DNA of 64,000 bases from Neolewinella agarilytica (GCF_900110645.1 NZ_FOFB01000001.1:310001-374000), one strand, 5' to 3'. Numbered from the stretch's first letter, positions 48,801 to 56,791 are shown. Notes: generated by a model from the sequence alone, not told the origin. Made by a program: numbers and translations.

Positions 48801-49084
48801 GAATGGAAGTAGCCCGACAGGTTCCACTTTCCACCATCTTCGACAACCGCAGCTTTCAGCGTAGTGTAGACTGGTTGGTGACCACTTCCCCCAACACCTA
48901 TGTTCTGCTGATGGATATACAGCATGTCAGCCGGCAATTTGATCTTCAGCGTCCACTTTACCTTGCCGAGCTTAGTGCCCTCAGTGCCGCTGTAGAACAA
49001 GTCATGGGTGGAAAAGTGACTGATGCCTATTTACATTTACCGGCGATAGGCGTGGTGATTCAGGCAATCCCCTCCTTGCAGTAA
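45830..49084 (+). CDS. UvrD/RecB-type helicase (AddA-like) with degenerate nuclease tail
   Basis: 1084 residues. Superfamily 1A helicase motifs run in order: Walker A SAGAGSGKTY (about 9-18), TTFTKKAAAELRERV (Ia), LMVDEFQDTSPIQL (II, about 342), WVGDPKQSIYGFRGAEP (III), NVLTYHRSKGLEWPAVV (V) and LLYVGFTRARDYLIL (VI). This is the layout of AddA/RecB subunits in double-strand-break repair. The C-terminal 130 residues sit where the PD-(D/E)xK nuclease should be, but read SVDWLVTTSPNTYVLLMDIQ. The Asp residues are present, but the 'DYK' lysine is replaced by 'DIQ', so nuclease activity is doubtful. No AddB/RecC is adjacent. A dispersed repeat encodes FAPAESAQM (about residue 450). Confidence 0.9.
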   Translation: MPQNLKLISAGAGSGKTYRLTEEMTALLTAGTARPSGIIATTFTKKAAAELRERVRVKLLREGMSREANELKNALIGTVHGLGVKLLRRFAFEAGVSPQVDIIAEEDHQRLFNLSMAAVISLETIEEIETLCDKLGLSRDGEKFNWRKEVLRLVEIIRGNNFSAATIARSKANSWSSLAELLPPVNERLTAESFTSRLKIALTETIAALRGNEEVDGTKKTATAISYLRRLSGQLQRRGYLPWHELCKLARFEKEVGAKSREFVDIIVDIGLAHTTTAAFQNDLHRYQDLLFDAAEASIAEYDRYKKSRGRIDYTDMEVLVLDLLDHPGVKATLERELDLLMVDEFQDTSPIQLAVFLKLSKLARQSVWVGDPKQSIYGFRGAEPRLMKAVMEASGPMDPANIQKNSWRSREDIVYACNALFTKAFPEIPEPAVVLEPVRLRSGSSFAPAESAQMAERSGILHWHFELEGKARYAKSWNQAVVAKAVRELLDSPPPCRPKGSEEERSLLPGDIAILCRSNYGCVAMAEALAAQGLPAAIARTGLLDTAEAHLLLACLKYMLNRQDSLSVAEILLFGQRYGLPDIIEKRLDWLEYYDTLSPEEKRKAIRWGHDEVLIKSLNELRAATYEHSTSEMINLLLERLDLRRIIVAWGDGEQRLSNIDELRRLATAYEDNCHRQHRAASLGGYLLYLDELLRGQRDQQGASERMDAVNVLTYHRSKGLEWPAVVAMDLDQKLRADVWGITIVSETEEVDLDQPLAGRWLKYWVNPYGKLTSGVPWLEALSESMWQDSATEEAMAEEARLLYVGFTRARDYLILPTAKTGAPWLDRAFSRGGGIIPVLDPNSSDAPFDWAGHEVTKYTQTWTEPRNLPSGELSHQPVPFLEGPRAGRQTIEPATVTEPWLLQTFGDSNAAAPFSYYIPPALEPSIDDRLYGQAVSRFLQGDWSMTDEELRKERATTLLASYLPGEEIDVKSLIQQSTVFKDWLSAKYGMEVARQVPLSTIFDNRSFQRSVDWLVTTSPNTYVLLMDIQHVSRQFDLQRPLYLAELSALSAAVEQVMGGKVTDAYLHLPAIGVVIQAIPSLQ
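47170..47189 (-). repeat. Dispersed repeat, copy 17 (inside helicase, antisense)
   Basis: Complement reads GGGCGC-TTTC-CGCAGGTGCA. It is the only coding copy that lies antisense to its gene; translated FAPAESAQ between helicase subdomains. Confidence 0.8.
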
Positions 49085-49100
49085 ACCGATTTACTTTCCA

Positions 49101-49781
49101 ATGAAAATCCTCCTCCTTTCCGCCACTGTTTTCGAGATCGAACCCACGGTAAACAAGCTGCGGGCCCGGGCAGAATCTGAATCCGGCAATGTACTGACCT
49201 TTAGCAACGGCGTAACGATCGAAGTGCTGTTTACGGGAGTAGGACTAACAGCTACCGCCTATGCGCTGGGCCATCGTTTCGGCGGCGGCCAGCTGCCAGG
49301 GCTGGCCATTCAGGCGGGTGTGGGGGGCGCCATTGACCGGAAGATACCATTAGGTCAGGTAGTACGCATCAGCCGTGAAACCTTCGGCGACCTGGGGGCG
49401 GAGGAACAGGACGGACGCTTACTTAACCTTAGTGACATTGGTCTTCACCCCGGGCCACCCTTCGACAAATCAGGGGTACTACGGGCTCCGGCGGGGCTGG
49501 CCTCGCTACCCTTCCCGGAATGTGCCGGGCTTTCCGTCAATCAGGTCAGTGGCACGGCGGAGACCATCGCCCGGAGGCGCGAGCGCTTCCCCGAAGCGCA
49601 GGTGGAGAGTATGGAAGGAGCCGCTTTTTTCTATGCCTGTTTACAAAGCGGAATTGAGCCGTTACAACTCCGGGCCATCAGTAACTACGTCGAACCCCGC
49701 AACCGGGATAACTGGCGAATGGGGGAAGCGATTTCCAGTCTGAACGAGGCACTCTGGCGGGTAGTAGGAGCTTTTCTATAA
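49101..49781 (+). CDS. mqnB: Futalosine hydrolase
   Basis: 226 residues of the purine/uridine phosphorylase fold. MKILLLSATVFEIEPTVNKL resembles the start of MqnB and MTA/SAH nucleosidases. FTGVGLTATAYALGHRF, AIQAGVGGAIDRKIPLGQVV, the SMEGAAFFYACLQSGI glutamate motif and LRAISNYVEPRNRDNWRM (catalytic Asp region) match futalosine hydrolases. The enzyme removes hypoxanthine from futalosine in the alternative menaquinone pathway, consistent with an organism lacking the MenFDHCEB route. It starts 16 bp after the helicase stop. Confidence 0.9.
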   Translation: MKILLLSATVFEIEPTVNKLRARAESESGNVLTFSNGVTIEVLFTGVGLTATAYALGHRFGGGQLPGLAIQAGVGGAIDRKIPLGQVVRISRETFGDLGAEEQDGRLLNLSDIGLHPGPPFDKSGVLRAPAGLASLPFPECAGLSVNQVSGTAETIARRRERFPEAQVESMEGAAFFYACLQSGIEPLQLRAISNYVEPRNRDNWRMGEAISSLNEALWRVVGAFL

Positions 49782-49818
49782 AACCGCCAAAGTCAGCAAT
49801 TTCACGGCAGCAGCAGGT

Positions 49819-49835
49819 GGCGCAGACGCAGGTAC
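49819..49835 (+). repeat. Dispersed repeat, copy 18
   Basis: GGCGC-AGA-CGCAGGTACC with tail GGGTAAAGGTAAAAGGCGG. It lies 40 bp upstream of the 49876 palindrome. Confidence 0.7.
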
Positions 49836-49875
49836 CGGGTAAAGGTAAAAGGCGGTGAAGGGTAAACTCATCGTT

Positions 49876-49901
49876 AACTTTTGCGAAAATTCGCAAAAGT
49901 T
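49876..49901. promoter_or_regulatory. Operator-like 12-2-12 palindrome upstream of the TonB receptor
   Basis: AACTTTTGCGAA-AA-TTCGCAAAAGTT, exact arms. It lies 55 bp upstream of the -7 box (49957), a position suited to an activator or repressor. Confidence 0.6.
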
Positions 49902-49956
49902 CTACACAATTTGCACCCCTCCTGTGGAAAACCACCCGGCCGGATTAAGTAAAGTT

Positions 49957-49964
49957 TAATTTTG
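49957..49964 (+). promoter_or_regulatory. -7 promoter box (TAATTTTG) of the TonB receptor gene
   Basis: Exact TAnnTTTG; 72 bp before the ATG at 50037 and 51 bp before the alternative ATG at 50016. Confidence 0.6.
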
Positions 49965-50036
49965 TGAGAAATTTCCTCACCTGGGCATTTGGTACAGTGC
50001 ACTAACCATTGCCCAATGATTACCCCTCACTACCAT

Positions 50037-53000
50037 ATGAAACACGTTTACTTATTCCTTTTCCTACTGATAAGTGGAGGAGTGGGCCTGCAGGCTCAAG
50101 CCACTACTTCTGCCATTAATGGCAGGATTACGGACTCCGATGCACTAGGACTGATTGGAGCTACCATCGCCGCCGTTCACACCCCAACGGGCACTCAATA
50201 CGGCACCACCGCGCAGAACGACGGCTACTATTCCCTCAACAACCTGCGTATCGGAGGCCCTTACACCATTACAATTTCTTACATCGGTTACAGCGACGAG
50301 AAAATTGAAGGCATCTCTCTAAAGCTGGGTGAAAAGCGGACTCTTGACATTGTCTTGCTGGAAGCCGGTGAAACGCTCGATGAGATCGTCGTTTCTGCTG
50401 GCAGAAACAGCCTGATCAATAGTGAGCGTACGGGTGCCGTTACCCAGATTGGCACGGATGAGCTCCAACGGCTCCCTTCCATCAGCCGGTCAGCGAGTGA
50501 CTTTACCCGCCTGGCTCCCAGTAGCGACGGCAACAGTTTTGGTGGTCGTAATGATCAGTACAACAACTTTACGCTTGATGGTTCGGTGTTCAACAACCCC
50601 TTCGGTCTGGATGAAGCTACCGCCGGTGGCCAGGCAAACGCTCAGCCTGTTTCCCTCGATGCCATTGAGCAAATTCAGGTAAACCTTGCCCCATATGACG
50701 TGACCCAGGCCGGCTTCACCGGTGCCGGAGTCAACGCGGTAACCAAAAGCGGAACCAATGAATTTTCCGGAACGGTCTACGGTTTCTACCGTAATCAGGA
50801 CATGACCGGCAGCAAGGTCGATGGAGAAGACATCTTCGTTCCCGAACTAAGTCAGATACAAACAGGCGCCTCCTTGGGCGGGCCCATCATTAAAGACAAA
50901 CTGTTCTTCTTCGCCAACTTTGAACTGGAACGCCGGCAGGACCTCGGTTCTAACTTCCTCGCCGCCCGCGCTGGCCTTTCCGGTGCGCAGGTAAGCCGTG
51001 TAGAAGCTGCAGACCTTGATGCGGTGAGCGATGCTCTCCGCAACCGTTTTGGTTACGAAACCGGAGGTTACGAGAATTACCTTCATGATACTGACAACGA
51101 AAAAGGGCTCTTCAAACTAGACTGGAACATTGCCCCGGGCAACACCATCACCGCCACCTACAACTTCCTGAACGCAGGAAGAGATCTGAATGCCAACCGC
51201 TTTGCTCTTGGCCGTCGTGGTCCGGATCAGCAGACCCTGCAGTTCTTCAACTCTGGCTACCGGATCAACAATAAGATTCAGTCGGGGATTATCGAGTGGA
51301 ACAGTATTCTTTCGGATAAGCTGAGTAACAAGCTTCAGGTAGGTGCTTCTGACTATGAAGATTTCCGCGACCCCTTCAGCACGCCCTTCCCCAGCCTCAT
51401 CATTCAGCGGGACGGAACGAATTACATCGTAGTGGGTCATGAGCCTTTCTCGATCAATAACCGTCTTGACCAGAACGTATTCCAGTTCACGAACAACCTG
51501 CAGTACTTCCAGGGCAAGCACACCTTTACCCTCGGAGTAAGCTTCGAGCGCTTTGATTTTGACAACAGCTTTAACCTGGGCGCCTACCCTGGTGTCTTCG
51601 GCCCCGTAGACGGAGCTGCCCAAAGCAGCCCGGAAGCATTCGTTGAAGCAGTCAACAATGGTGTCTTTGACTTTGCGGTCAACGGTAGCGATCCGGCCAA
51701 CTTCGCCTTCGGCGCCATCCCTGCATTTGAAAACGGTAATGCTCCCGGCACCGGCTATAACGGAACCAGCTGGGCCCTGGCAGAAACCAATGTTGGCCAG
51801 CTTGGTCTTTACGTACAAGACGAAATCTCCGTTAATAAAGACCTGACGCTTACGTTTGGCCTGCGCTTCGACAAGCCGCTGTACTTCGACACCGCCGAAA
51901 AAATTGAAGAGAACATTGCCCGTCAGTGCTGTTATGACCCCAGCATCGTTTACTACGATGAGAACAACGAGGCAATCACCTTCAACCATACCGACTTACC
52001 GACAACCAAATTCCTCGTCAGCCCGCGCTTTGGGTTCAACTATGATGTTAAAGGAGACCAAACGGTTCAGCTACGGGGTGGTTCCGGCCTGTTCAGCGGC
52101 CGTTTCCCCTTCGTATGGATCGGCAATCAGGTGGCTAACCCCAACTTCTTCTTCTACAACATGACTGCCAGTGACTTCCAGTTCCCACAGGTTTGGCGGA
52201 CGAACCTGGGGGGTGACTTCGCTGCGGGCAAAGGCTGGACGATCAGTACCGACCTCATTTACACTAAAGACGTCAACTCCATGATGGTCCGCAACTACGG
52301 CCTGAGAACGCCGGAAGGAACCCTGCCCGGTGTGGATGATCGCCCCGTTTACCGCTCTGCTGAAGACCGCGCGCAGTTATTCGGCTCTCCAACAAATGCT
52401 TATGTATTTACCAATACGGACATTGGCCGAAGCATCAACGCCAGCCTGGAGCTGAAGCGCAACTGGAGCAATGGCCTGTACACCAGCATCGGGTACAACT
52501 TCAACGACACCAGAGAAGCTTCTTCCATTGAAGCGGAGATCAGCTCGGACGCCTATGAACGGAACCCTGCCTTTGGCAACGTCAACCAGGCCGTTCTTTC
52601 ACCAAGTCTCTACGGCAACCGTCACCGCGTAGTGGGCAGCGCCCACCGTGCCTTTACCTATGGAAGCGCAAAGCAATGGACGACCACCATCGCTCTCTTC
52701 TTCCAGTACGCCCAGGGCGGACGGTTCAGCTACACCTATAACGGAGACATCAACAATGACGGTTCCGGGCTGAATGACCTTATTTACATCCCCACTGAAA
52801 CGGAGCTGGCCAGCATAGACTTCGTGGGTGGTGAAAGCCAGCGGCAGGCATTCAATGCCTTCATTGAGCAGGATGAGTACCTCAGCGAAAACCGTGGCAA
52901 CTACCAGGAGCGCTACGCGATCCTGAGCCCATGGTATTCTAACTGGGATGTTCGCCTTGCGCAGCAGATCAGCCTTTCGGATAAGCGTAAGGTGGAATTC

Positions 53001-53210
53001 ACGCTCGATATTCTCAACGTTGGCAACATGATCAGCAGCAGCTGGGGTGTACGTCAATTCCCTACTACTACACAGCCGATTGGTGTTAGCATTCAGGAGG
53101 ATGGCACTCCAATTTACAGCTTTGATGAAAGTACCACCAGCACCTTCAATAACGACTTCAGCCTGCTGAGTCGCTGGCAGATGCAAACGGGGCTTCGCTT
53201 CCGCTTCTAG
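50037..53210 (+). CDS. Oar-type TonB-dependent receptor
   Basis: 1057 residues from the ATG at 50037 (MKHVYLFLFLLISGGVGLQAQA, a normal signal peptide). In-frame ATGs further upstream would bury it. The order is: a carboxypeptidase-regulatory-like domain (about 25-110, INGRITDSDALGLIGATIAAVHTPTGTQYGT), a plug domain (DEIVVSAGRNSLINSERTGAV, YNNFTLDGSVFNNPFGL, AGVNAVTKSGTNEFSG) and a large 22-strand-type barrel ending in MQTGLRFRF. The GTNEFSG and GGPIIKDKLFFFANFE phrases are typical of the Oar/OmpA-related branch rather than SusC. No SusD partner follows. The substrate is unknown. Upstream are an operator-like palindrome and a -7 box; a strong hairpin follows. Confidence 0.92.
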   Translation: MKHVYLFLFLLISGGVGLQAQATTSAINGRITDSDALGLIGATIAAVHTPTGTQYGTTAQNDGYYSLNNLRIGGPYTITISYIGYSDEKIEGISLKLGEKRTLDIVLLEAGETLDEIVVSAGRNSLINSERTGAVTQIGTDELQRLPSISRSASDFTRLAPSSDGNSFGGRNDQYNNFTLDGSVFNNPFGLDEATAGGQANAQPVSLDAIEQIQVNLAPYDVTQAGFTGAGVNAVTKSGTNEFSGTVYGFYRNQDMTGSKVDGEDIFVPELSQIQTGASLGGPIIKDKLFFFANFELERRQDLGSNFLAARAGLSGAQVSRVEAADLDAVSDALRNRFGYETGGYENYLHDTDNEKGLFKLDWNIAPGNTITATYNFLNAGRDLNANRFALGRRGPDQQTLQFFNSGYRINNKIQSGIIEWNSILSDKLSNKLQVGASDYEDFRDPFSTPFPSLIIQRDGTNYIVVGHEPFSINNRLDQNVFQFTNNLQYFQGKHTFTLGVSFERFDFDNSFNLGAYPGVFGPVDGAAQSSPEAFVEAVNNGVFDFAVNGSDPANFAFGAIPAFENGNAPGTGYNGTSWALAETNVGQLGLYVQDEISVNKDLTLTFGLRFDKPLYFDTAEKIEENIARQCCYDPSIVYYDENNEAITFNHTDLPTTKFLVSPRFGFNYDVKGDQTVQLRGGSGLFSGRFPFVWIGNQVANPNFFFYNMTASDFQFPQVWRTNLGGDFAAGKGWTISTDLIYTKDVNSMMVRNYGLRTPEGTLPGVDDRPVYRSAEDRAQLFGSPTNAYVFTNTDIGRSINASLELKRNWSNGLYTSIGYNFNDTREASSIEAEISSDAYERNPAFGNVNQAVLSPSLYGNRHRVVGSAHRAFTYGSAKQWTTTIALFFQYAQGGRFSYTYNGDINNDGSGLNDLIYIPTETELASIDFVGGESQRQAFNAFIEQDEYLSENRGNYQERYAILSPWYSNWDVRLAQQISLSDKRKVEFTLDILNVGNMISSSWGVRQFPTTTQPIGVSIQEDGTPIYSFDESTTSTFNNDFSLLSRWQMQTGLRFRF

Positions 53211-53231
53211 CTTTTATCAGACCTGACTGAA

Positions 53232-53327
53232 TGTAAAGGCGGTGACACCTTAGTCGTCAGACCAGCTTTCCACCAACTGAAACAGGAGGAAACGACTCAT
53301 CAGACCAATACGGTTCCCGCCTTTACA
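53232..53327. repeat. Separated inverted repeat after the TonB receptor gene
   Basis: TGTAAAGGCGG (53232-53242) and CCGCCTTTACA (53317-53327) are exact complements 74 bp apart. They enclose related GTCGTCAGACCA/CTCATCAGACCA words. It could fold in the 3' region ahead of the terminator. Confidence 0.55.
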
Positions 53328-53347
53328 TCTGTTGCATTAGCAATATA

Positions 53348-53386
53348 AAATCCCCGGCTACCCTATAGTAGCCGGGGATTTATTTG
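53348..53386. terminator. Bidirectional intrinsic terminator
   Basis: A 14-bp perfect stem (53348-53361 with 53368-53381) around CCCCGGCTAC, with TTTATTTGTT after it on the plus strand. It separates the convergent TonB receptor and amidohydrolase genes. Confidence 0.88.
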
Positions 53387-53441
53387 TTATGAGCCCTTAA
53401 GTATTGGTAGATAAGGTTTTCAGGCCTTCAGAGCCCTGAAT

Positions 53442-54341
53442 TCAATCCAAATACCGCTTCGTCAGCCCTCCGTAGGCATCAATGCGCCGGTCCCGGAAAA
53501 ACGGCCAGATACGCCGGACGTCCTCCGTACGTTGACGGTCGATGCTGACAACGGCGTGCGTCTCTTCGTCTTCGGGAGCCTGAAAGAGGTACTCCCCCTG
53601 TGGGCCGGCGACGAAGGAGCTGCCCCAAAACTGTATCCCTCCGGTAACACCGCTGGGGTCTGGCTCAAAGCCGGTGCGATTAACGGAGATGACGGGCAAA
53701 CCATTGGCCACCGCATGAGCGCGCTGGCTGATGATCCAGGCATCCCGCTGGCGGGCTTTTTCGGCGGCATTATCCGTTGTTTCGTAGCCGATGGCGGTAG
53801 GGTAAATCAGCAGTTCTGCACCTGCTAAGGCCATGAGGCGGGCGGCTTCGGGGTACCATTGATCCCAGCAGACAAGGACGCCCAGCTTGCCAACGCTGGT
53901 CTGGATGGGCGTAAAGCCAAGGTCTCCCGGGGTGAAATAGAATTTCTCGTAGTAAGCGGGGTCGTCCGGAATGTGCATTTTTCGGTACTTCCCGGCGATG
54001 CTGCCGTCGCGTTCAATGACGACGGCCGTATTGTGGCATAAGCCAGGTGCTCTGCGTTCAAAAAGAGATAATACAAGGACACAATCCAGTTCTTGTGCTA
54101 ACTCTCCGAAGTACTCAGTGCTTGGCCCGGGAATGGGCTCAGCCAGCTCAAAAGCCGCCGTATCCTCCGTTTGGCAGAAATACAATCCGGTATGCAGTTC
54201 CTGGAAGACAATCAATTGGGCACCACCTTCCCTGCACCTGCGTGCTGCGCCCGCACTCTTCCTGAGGTTATCCTCCCGGTTACCGGTGTTCGACTGTTGG
54301 ACCAAGCCAACGCTAAGTGTAGAATCTTTACTTTCAGACAT
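53442..54341 (-). CDS. aguB: N-carbamoylputrescine amidase-type carbon-nitrogen hydrolase
   Basis: 299 residues, nitrilase superfamily. The catalytic triad is visible as Glu48 (VFQELH), Lys121 (KYRKMHIP) and Cys158 (VLVCWDQWYPEAARLM). The phrases KMHIPDDPAYYEKFYFTPGD and LLIYPTAIG are characteristic of the AguB branch, which hydrolyses N-carbamoylputrescine to putrescine in agmatine-based polyamine synthesis. The partner agmatine deiminase (aguA) is not next to it in this window. A dispersed-repeat copy encodes AGAARRCREG near the N-terminus (about residues 30-39). Confidence 0.9.
   Translation of the reverse strand: MSESKDSTLSVGLVQQSNTGNREDNLRKSAGAARRCREGGAQLIVFQELHTGLYFCQTEDTAAFELAEPIPGPSTEYFGELAQELDCVLVLSLFERRAPGLCHNTAVVIERDGSIAGKYRKMHIPDDPAYYEKFYFTPGDLGFTPIQTSVGKLGVLVCWDQWYPEAARLMALAGAELLIYPTAIGYETTDNAAEKARQRDAWIISQRAHAVANGLPVISVNRTGFEPDPSGVTGGIQFWGSSFVAGPQGEYLFQAPEDEETHAVVSIDRQRTEDVRRIWPFFRDRRIDAYGGLTKRYLD
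54233..54253 (-). repeat. Dispersed repeat, copy 19 (inside aguB)
   Basis: Sense reading GGGCGC-AGCA-CGCAGGTGCA plus GGGAAGGTGGTG, translated GAARRCREG in a surface helix before the VFQELH motif. Confidence 0.8.
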
Positions 54342-54509
54342 TTACTGCATCAAAGAATGGTGAAACAAATAACAAGAACCATAAATCTTCGTTTATGTGA
54401 CCAACCTTAAACATCCTGTATTTCCGGATTAGTTTAGCTCATCTGAAAATAAAAAGCCATCGAACTGCCTCTGATTCTTAAGCTTATTCTCTTATTCTTT
54501 CTGCTGGCC

Positions 54510-54761
54510 ATGCTTCCTGCACTCTGGGCCATTGGGCATTACGTCTATTTCTGGCTTACGGGGCAGGTAAGCCGGAACAGGGCAGAACCAGGGGAACTGC
54601 TCGACACGCCCGTCAGGACGAGTCATAACACGAAGTGGGGATGGTCCATACGGGAGATTTTAGGCCGGGTATTGCTTACCCTCCTGCTGGCTCCGGTAGT
54701 ATTGATTTTCGTACTTATCGTAGTAGGCGGACTGCTAAGCCTGATGGAAAGCCTGCAGTAA
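54510..54761 (+). CDS. Small hypothetical membrane protein
   Basis: 83 residues from the ATG at 54510: an N-terminal hydrophobic stretch, a basic/polar middle (QVSRNRAEPGELLDTPVRTS) and a strong C-terminal helix (ILGRVLLTLLLAPVVLIFVLIVVGGLL). The frame stays open upstream to a stop about 60 bp away and encodes another very hydrophobic segment (LPLILKLILLFFLLA) that lacks ATG, GTG or TTG. The true start may therefore be a rarer codon. Family unknown. Confidence 0.5.
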   Translation: MLPALWAIGHYVYFWLTGQVSRNRAEPGELLDTPVRTSHNTKWGWSIREILGRVLLTLLLAPVVLIFVLIVVGGLLSLMESLQ

Positions 54762-54790
54762 AACCTTAGCGTAAGGCTGCTTGCCTTCTC

Positions 54791-55273
54791 TTAGTCCTCC
54801 ACCTGATAATCATAGGGCAGCAGCTTACTGTCCTTTACCGTAGAGAGGGTCATGAGCGTCTTCAGACGCTCGATTTCATCAATCTGCTGCAGTGTCTTAA
54901 AGAGTAATCGCTCGTAGGTCGGGATGTCCTTACAGACAATCTTGATCAGGAAGTCTGCTTCACCAGTAATGATGTAGCATTCCGTGATTTCTTCAATACT
55001 CTCAACCTGCGACAGGAAGTTTTCGCGGGCCATATCTTTCCGCCAATCCAAAGAAACCAGCACGAAGGTTTTCACCATAAGACCGATGGCCTCCGGGTTT
55101 ACCTGAGCGTGGTAGCTCTGAATGGTATCGTTTTGCTCCAGCTTCTTTACCCGCTCCAGGGTTGGAGCCGGGCTGAGGCCAATACGCTTGGACAGGTCCA
55201 GGTTAGTAATCTTACTGTTATCCTGCAAAATCTTCAGGATGTGCAAGTCTATTTTATCGAGTTTATCGGACAT
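54791..55273 (-). CDS. Lrp/AsnC family transcriptional regulator
   Basis: 160 residues: an N-terminal winged HTH (LDKIDLHILKILQDNSKITNLDLSKRIGLSPAPTLERVKKLE) and the RAM ligand-binding domain (KTFVLVSLDWRKDM, ECYIITGEADFLIKIVCKDIPTYERLL). Such proteins usually sense amino acids and often repress their own gene. Its promoter at 55300-55307 sits exactly in the loop of a perfect 12-bp dyad, which fits autoregulation. It lies directly downstream of glutamate dehydrogenase on the same strand, so that gene is a plausible target. Confidence 0.93.
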   Translation of the reverse strand: MSDKLDKIDLHILKILQDNSKITNLDLSKRIGLSPAPTLERVKKLEQNDTIQSYHAQVNPEAIGLMVKTFVLVSLDWRKDMARENFLSQVESIEEITECYIITGEADFLIKIVCKDIPTYERLLFKTLQQIDEIERLKTLMTLSTVKDSKLLPYDYQVED

Positions 55274-55288
55274 AGGGTAAACTATAAC

Positions 55289-55319
55289 TGTTGGTGCGGC
55301 GAAGATAGCCGCACCAACA
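55289..55319. promoter_or_regulatory. 12-bp dyad over the lrp promoter, candidate operator
   Basis: TGTTGGTGCGGC (55289-55300) and GCCGCACCAACA (55308-55319) are exact complements. The minus-strand -7 box TATCTTCG (55300-55307) occupies the 7-nt centre. A bound dimer would cover the promoter. Confidence 0.65.
55300..55307 (-). promoter_or_regulatory. -7 promoter box (TATCTTCG) of the lrp gene
   Basis: It lies 26 bp before the ATG at 55273, inside the dyad. Confidence 0.55.
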
Positions 55320-55369
55320 ATTATTTCAAAATTTCGCCGTAAAAAGTATTTTATTTTACAAAAAAGCGA

Positions 55370-56791
55370 TTATGGCCAAATTCCGAGCGCTATGTAATCA
55401 CTGGATATCTTACTGATTGCCAGTGCAAAAGCGGCTGTACGCAGATCTTTGATCTCTGCGTTGTCACTATACATTTTATATACCTGGTTGAAGCCCTGAA
55501 TCATAGTTTCCTCCAATCCGGACCGCACGAGGTCGATCTCATCCGCACCACGGATGATCAATTCCTTGTCTCTTTCGCTGATCGTTTTGCCCGTTGTGGC
55601 TTCAATCTGATCAACGATCCGTCGGTAGGCGCGCTCATCAAATCGCTTCTCCAGACGGCCGAAGCGCATGTGGCTAAGGTTCTTAAGCCACTCAAAGTAG
55701 CTAACCGTTACCCCGCCCGCATTGAGGTAGATATCGGGAATGACAATCACGCCGCGCTCAGCGAGAATTTTGGCTCCATCAGCCGTTACCGGGCCATTGG
55801 CAGCTTCAGCGACAATCTTAGCCTTCACGTTGGGAGCATTCTCGCCGTCAATCTGGTTTTCCAGAGCGGCGGGGACCAGAATGTCACAATCAAACTCCAT
55901 CACGGCCCGGCGCTTGTCTTTGCCATAAATGCGGGCGTCCGGGTAGCTCAGGATGCTACCGTGATGCGCGCGGTGACGCAGAAGTGCGTGAATGTCGATA
56001 CCATCCGGGTTATAGATAGCGCCTTCAACTTCAGAAACACCGATGATTTTCACGCCGCCTTCGTCCTGGCTAATGGTAGCCGTGTGCGAGCCCACATTAC
56101 CTAGCCCCTGGATGACCATCGTCTTGCCCTCAATGCCCATACTGAGGCCGAGCTTATCCATCAACTCTTTGTTGTTGCAAGCTTCGCGAATGCCATAAAA
56201 GACACCACGACCGGTCGCTTCCGTACGGCCACGAACACCATTTTGATTAACGGGCTTGCCGGTTACACAACCTGCAGCGTTAATATCATCCGGGTGAAAA
56301 GAGCGATAGGTATCGTAGATCCAGGCCATTTCGCGGCTGCCGGTTCCGTAGTCAGGAGCGGGCACATCAACGGCGGGGCCGATGAATTTGCGGCGAATCA
56401 GTTCGGTGGTATAGCGGCGGGTAATTTTTTCCAGATCCTGTTCGCTGTACTCCCAGGGGTTGATTTTCACTCCGCCTTTCGCGCCGCCAAAGGGCACATC
56501 AACGATGGCACATTTGTAAGACATGAGTGTTGCCAGGGCAACAACTTCGTCCTGATTTACGTGATTCGAATACCGGATACCACCTTTGGTGGGGCTTCGG
56601 TGGTGGCTGTGCTGGGCACGGTAGGCTTCTAACACCTCCACTTTTCCGTTAATCTTTACGGGGAAGTGAATCTGGTAGACACCATTACAAACTTTAATTT
56701 GCTTAAGAAGGCCTTCGTCCAGGCCGGTGTGCGGCGCAGCCGCGTCAAAATAGCGATTTACGCTATCAAGAAAAGAAACATTTTTAGACAT
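55370..56791 (-). CDS. gdhA: Glutamate dehydrogenase (Glu/Leu/Phe/Val family)
   Basis: 473 residues from the ATG at 56791 (MSKNVSFLDSV); ATG 56797 and TTG 56800 are in-frame alternatives. Signatures are EAYRAQHSHHRSPTKGGIRYS, the catalytic PFGGAKGGVKINPWEYS, VDVPAPDYGTGSREMAWIYD, the Rossmann VIQGLGNVGSHTA and a final ILAERGVIVIPDIYLNAGGVTVSYFEW. It interconverts glutamate and 2-oxoglutarate plus ammonia. The start overlaps the stop of the upstream CcmD-like gene (ATGTCTAA), suggesting translational coupling. An Lrp regulator follows downstream. Confidence 0.94.
   Translation of the reverse strand: MSKNVSFLDSVNRYFDAAAPHTGLDEGLLKQIKVCNGVYQIHFPVKINGKVEVLEAYRAQHSHHRSPTKGGIRYSNHVNQDEVVALATLMSYKCAIVDVPFGGAKGGVKINPWEYSEQDLEKITRRYTTELIRRKFIGPAVDVPAPDYGTGSREMAWIYDTYRSFHPDDINAAGCVTGKPVNQNGVRGRTEATGRGVFYGIREACNNKELMDKLGLSMGIEGKTMVIQGLGNVGSHTATISQDEGGVKIIGVSEVEGAIYNPDGIDIHALLRHRAHHGSILSYPDARIYGKDKRRAVMEFDCDILVPAALENQIDGENAPNVKAKIVAEAANGPVTADGAKILAERGVIVIPDIYLNAGGVTVSYFEWLKNLSHMRFGRLEKRFDERAYRRIVDQIEATTGKTISERDKELIIRGADEIDLVRSGLEETMIQGFNQVYKMYSDNAEIKDLRTAAFALAISKISSDYIALGIWP

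Noticed and set aside
53813..53830. TGCACCTGC in aguB resembling the dispersed repeat
   Set aside because: The second anchor (GCGCC) is missing, and the codons encode the conserved LAGAELLIYP of the enzyme, so protein conservation explains it.
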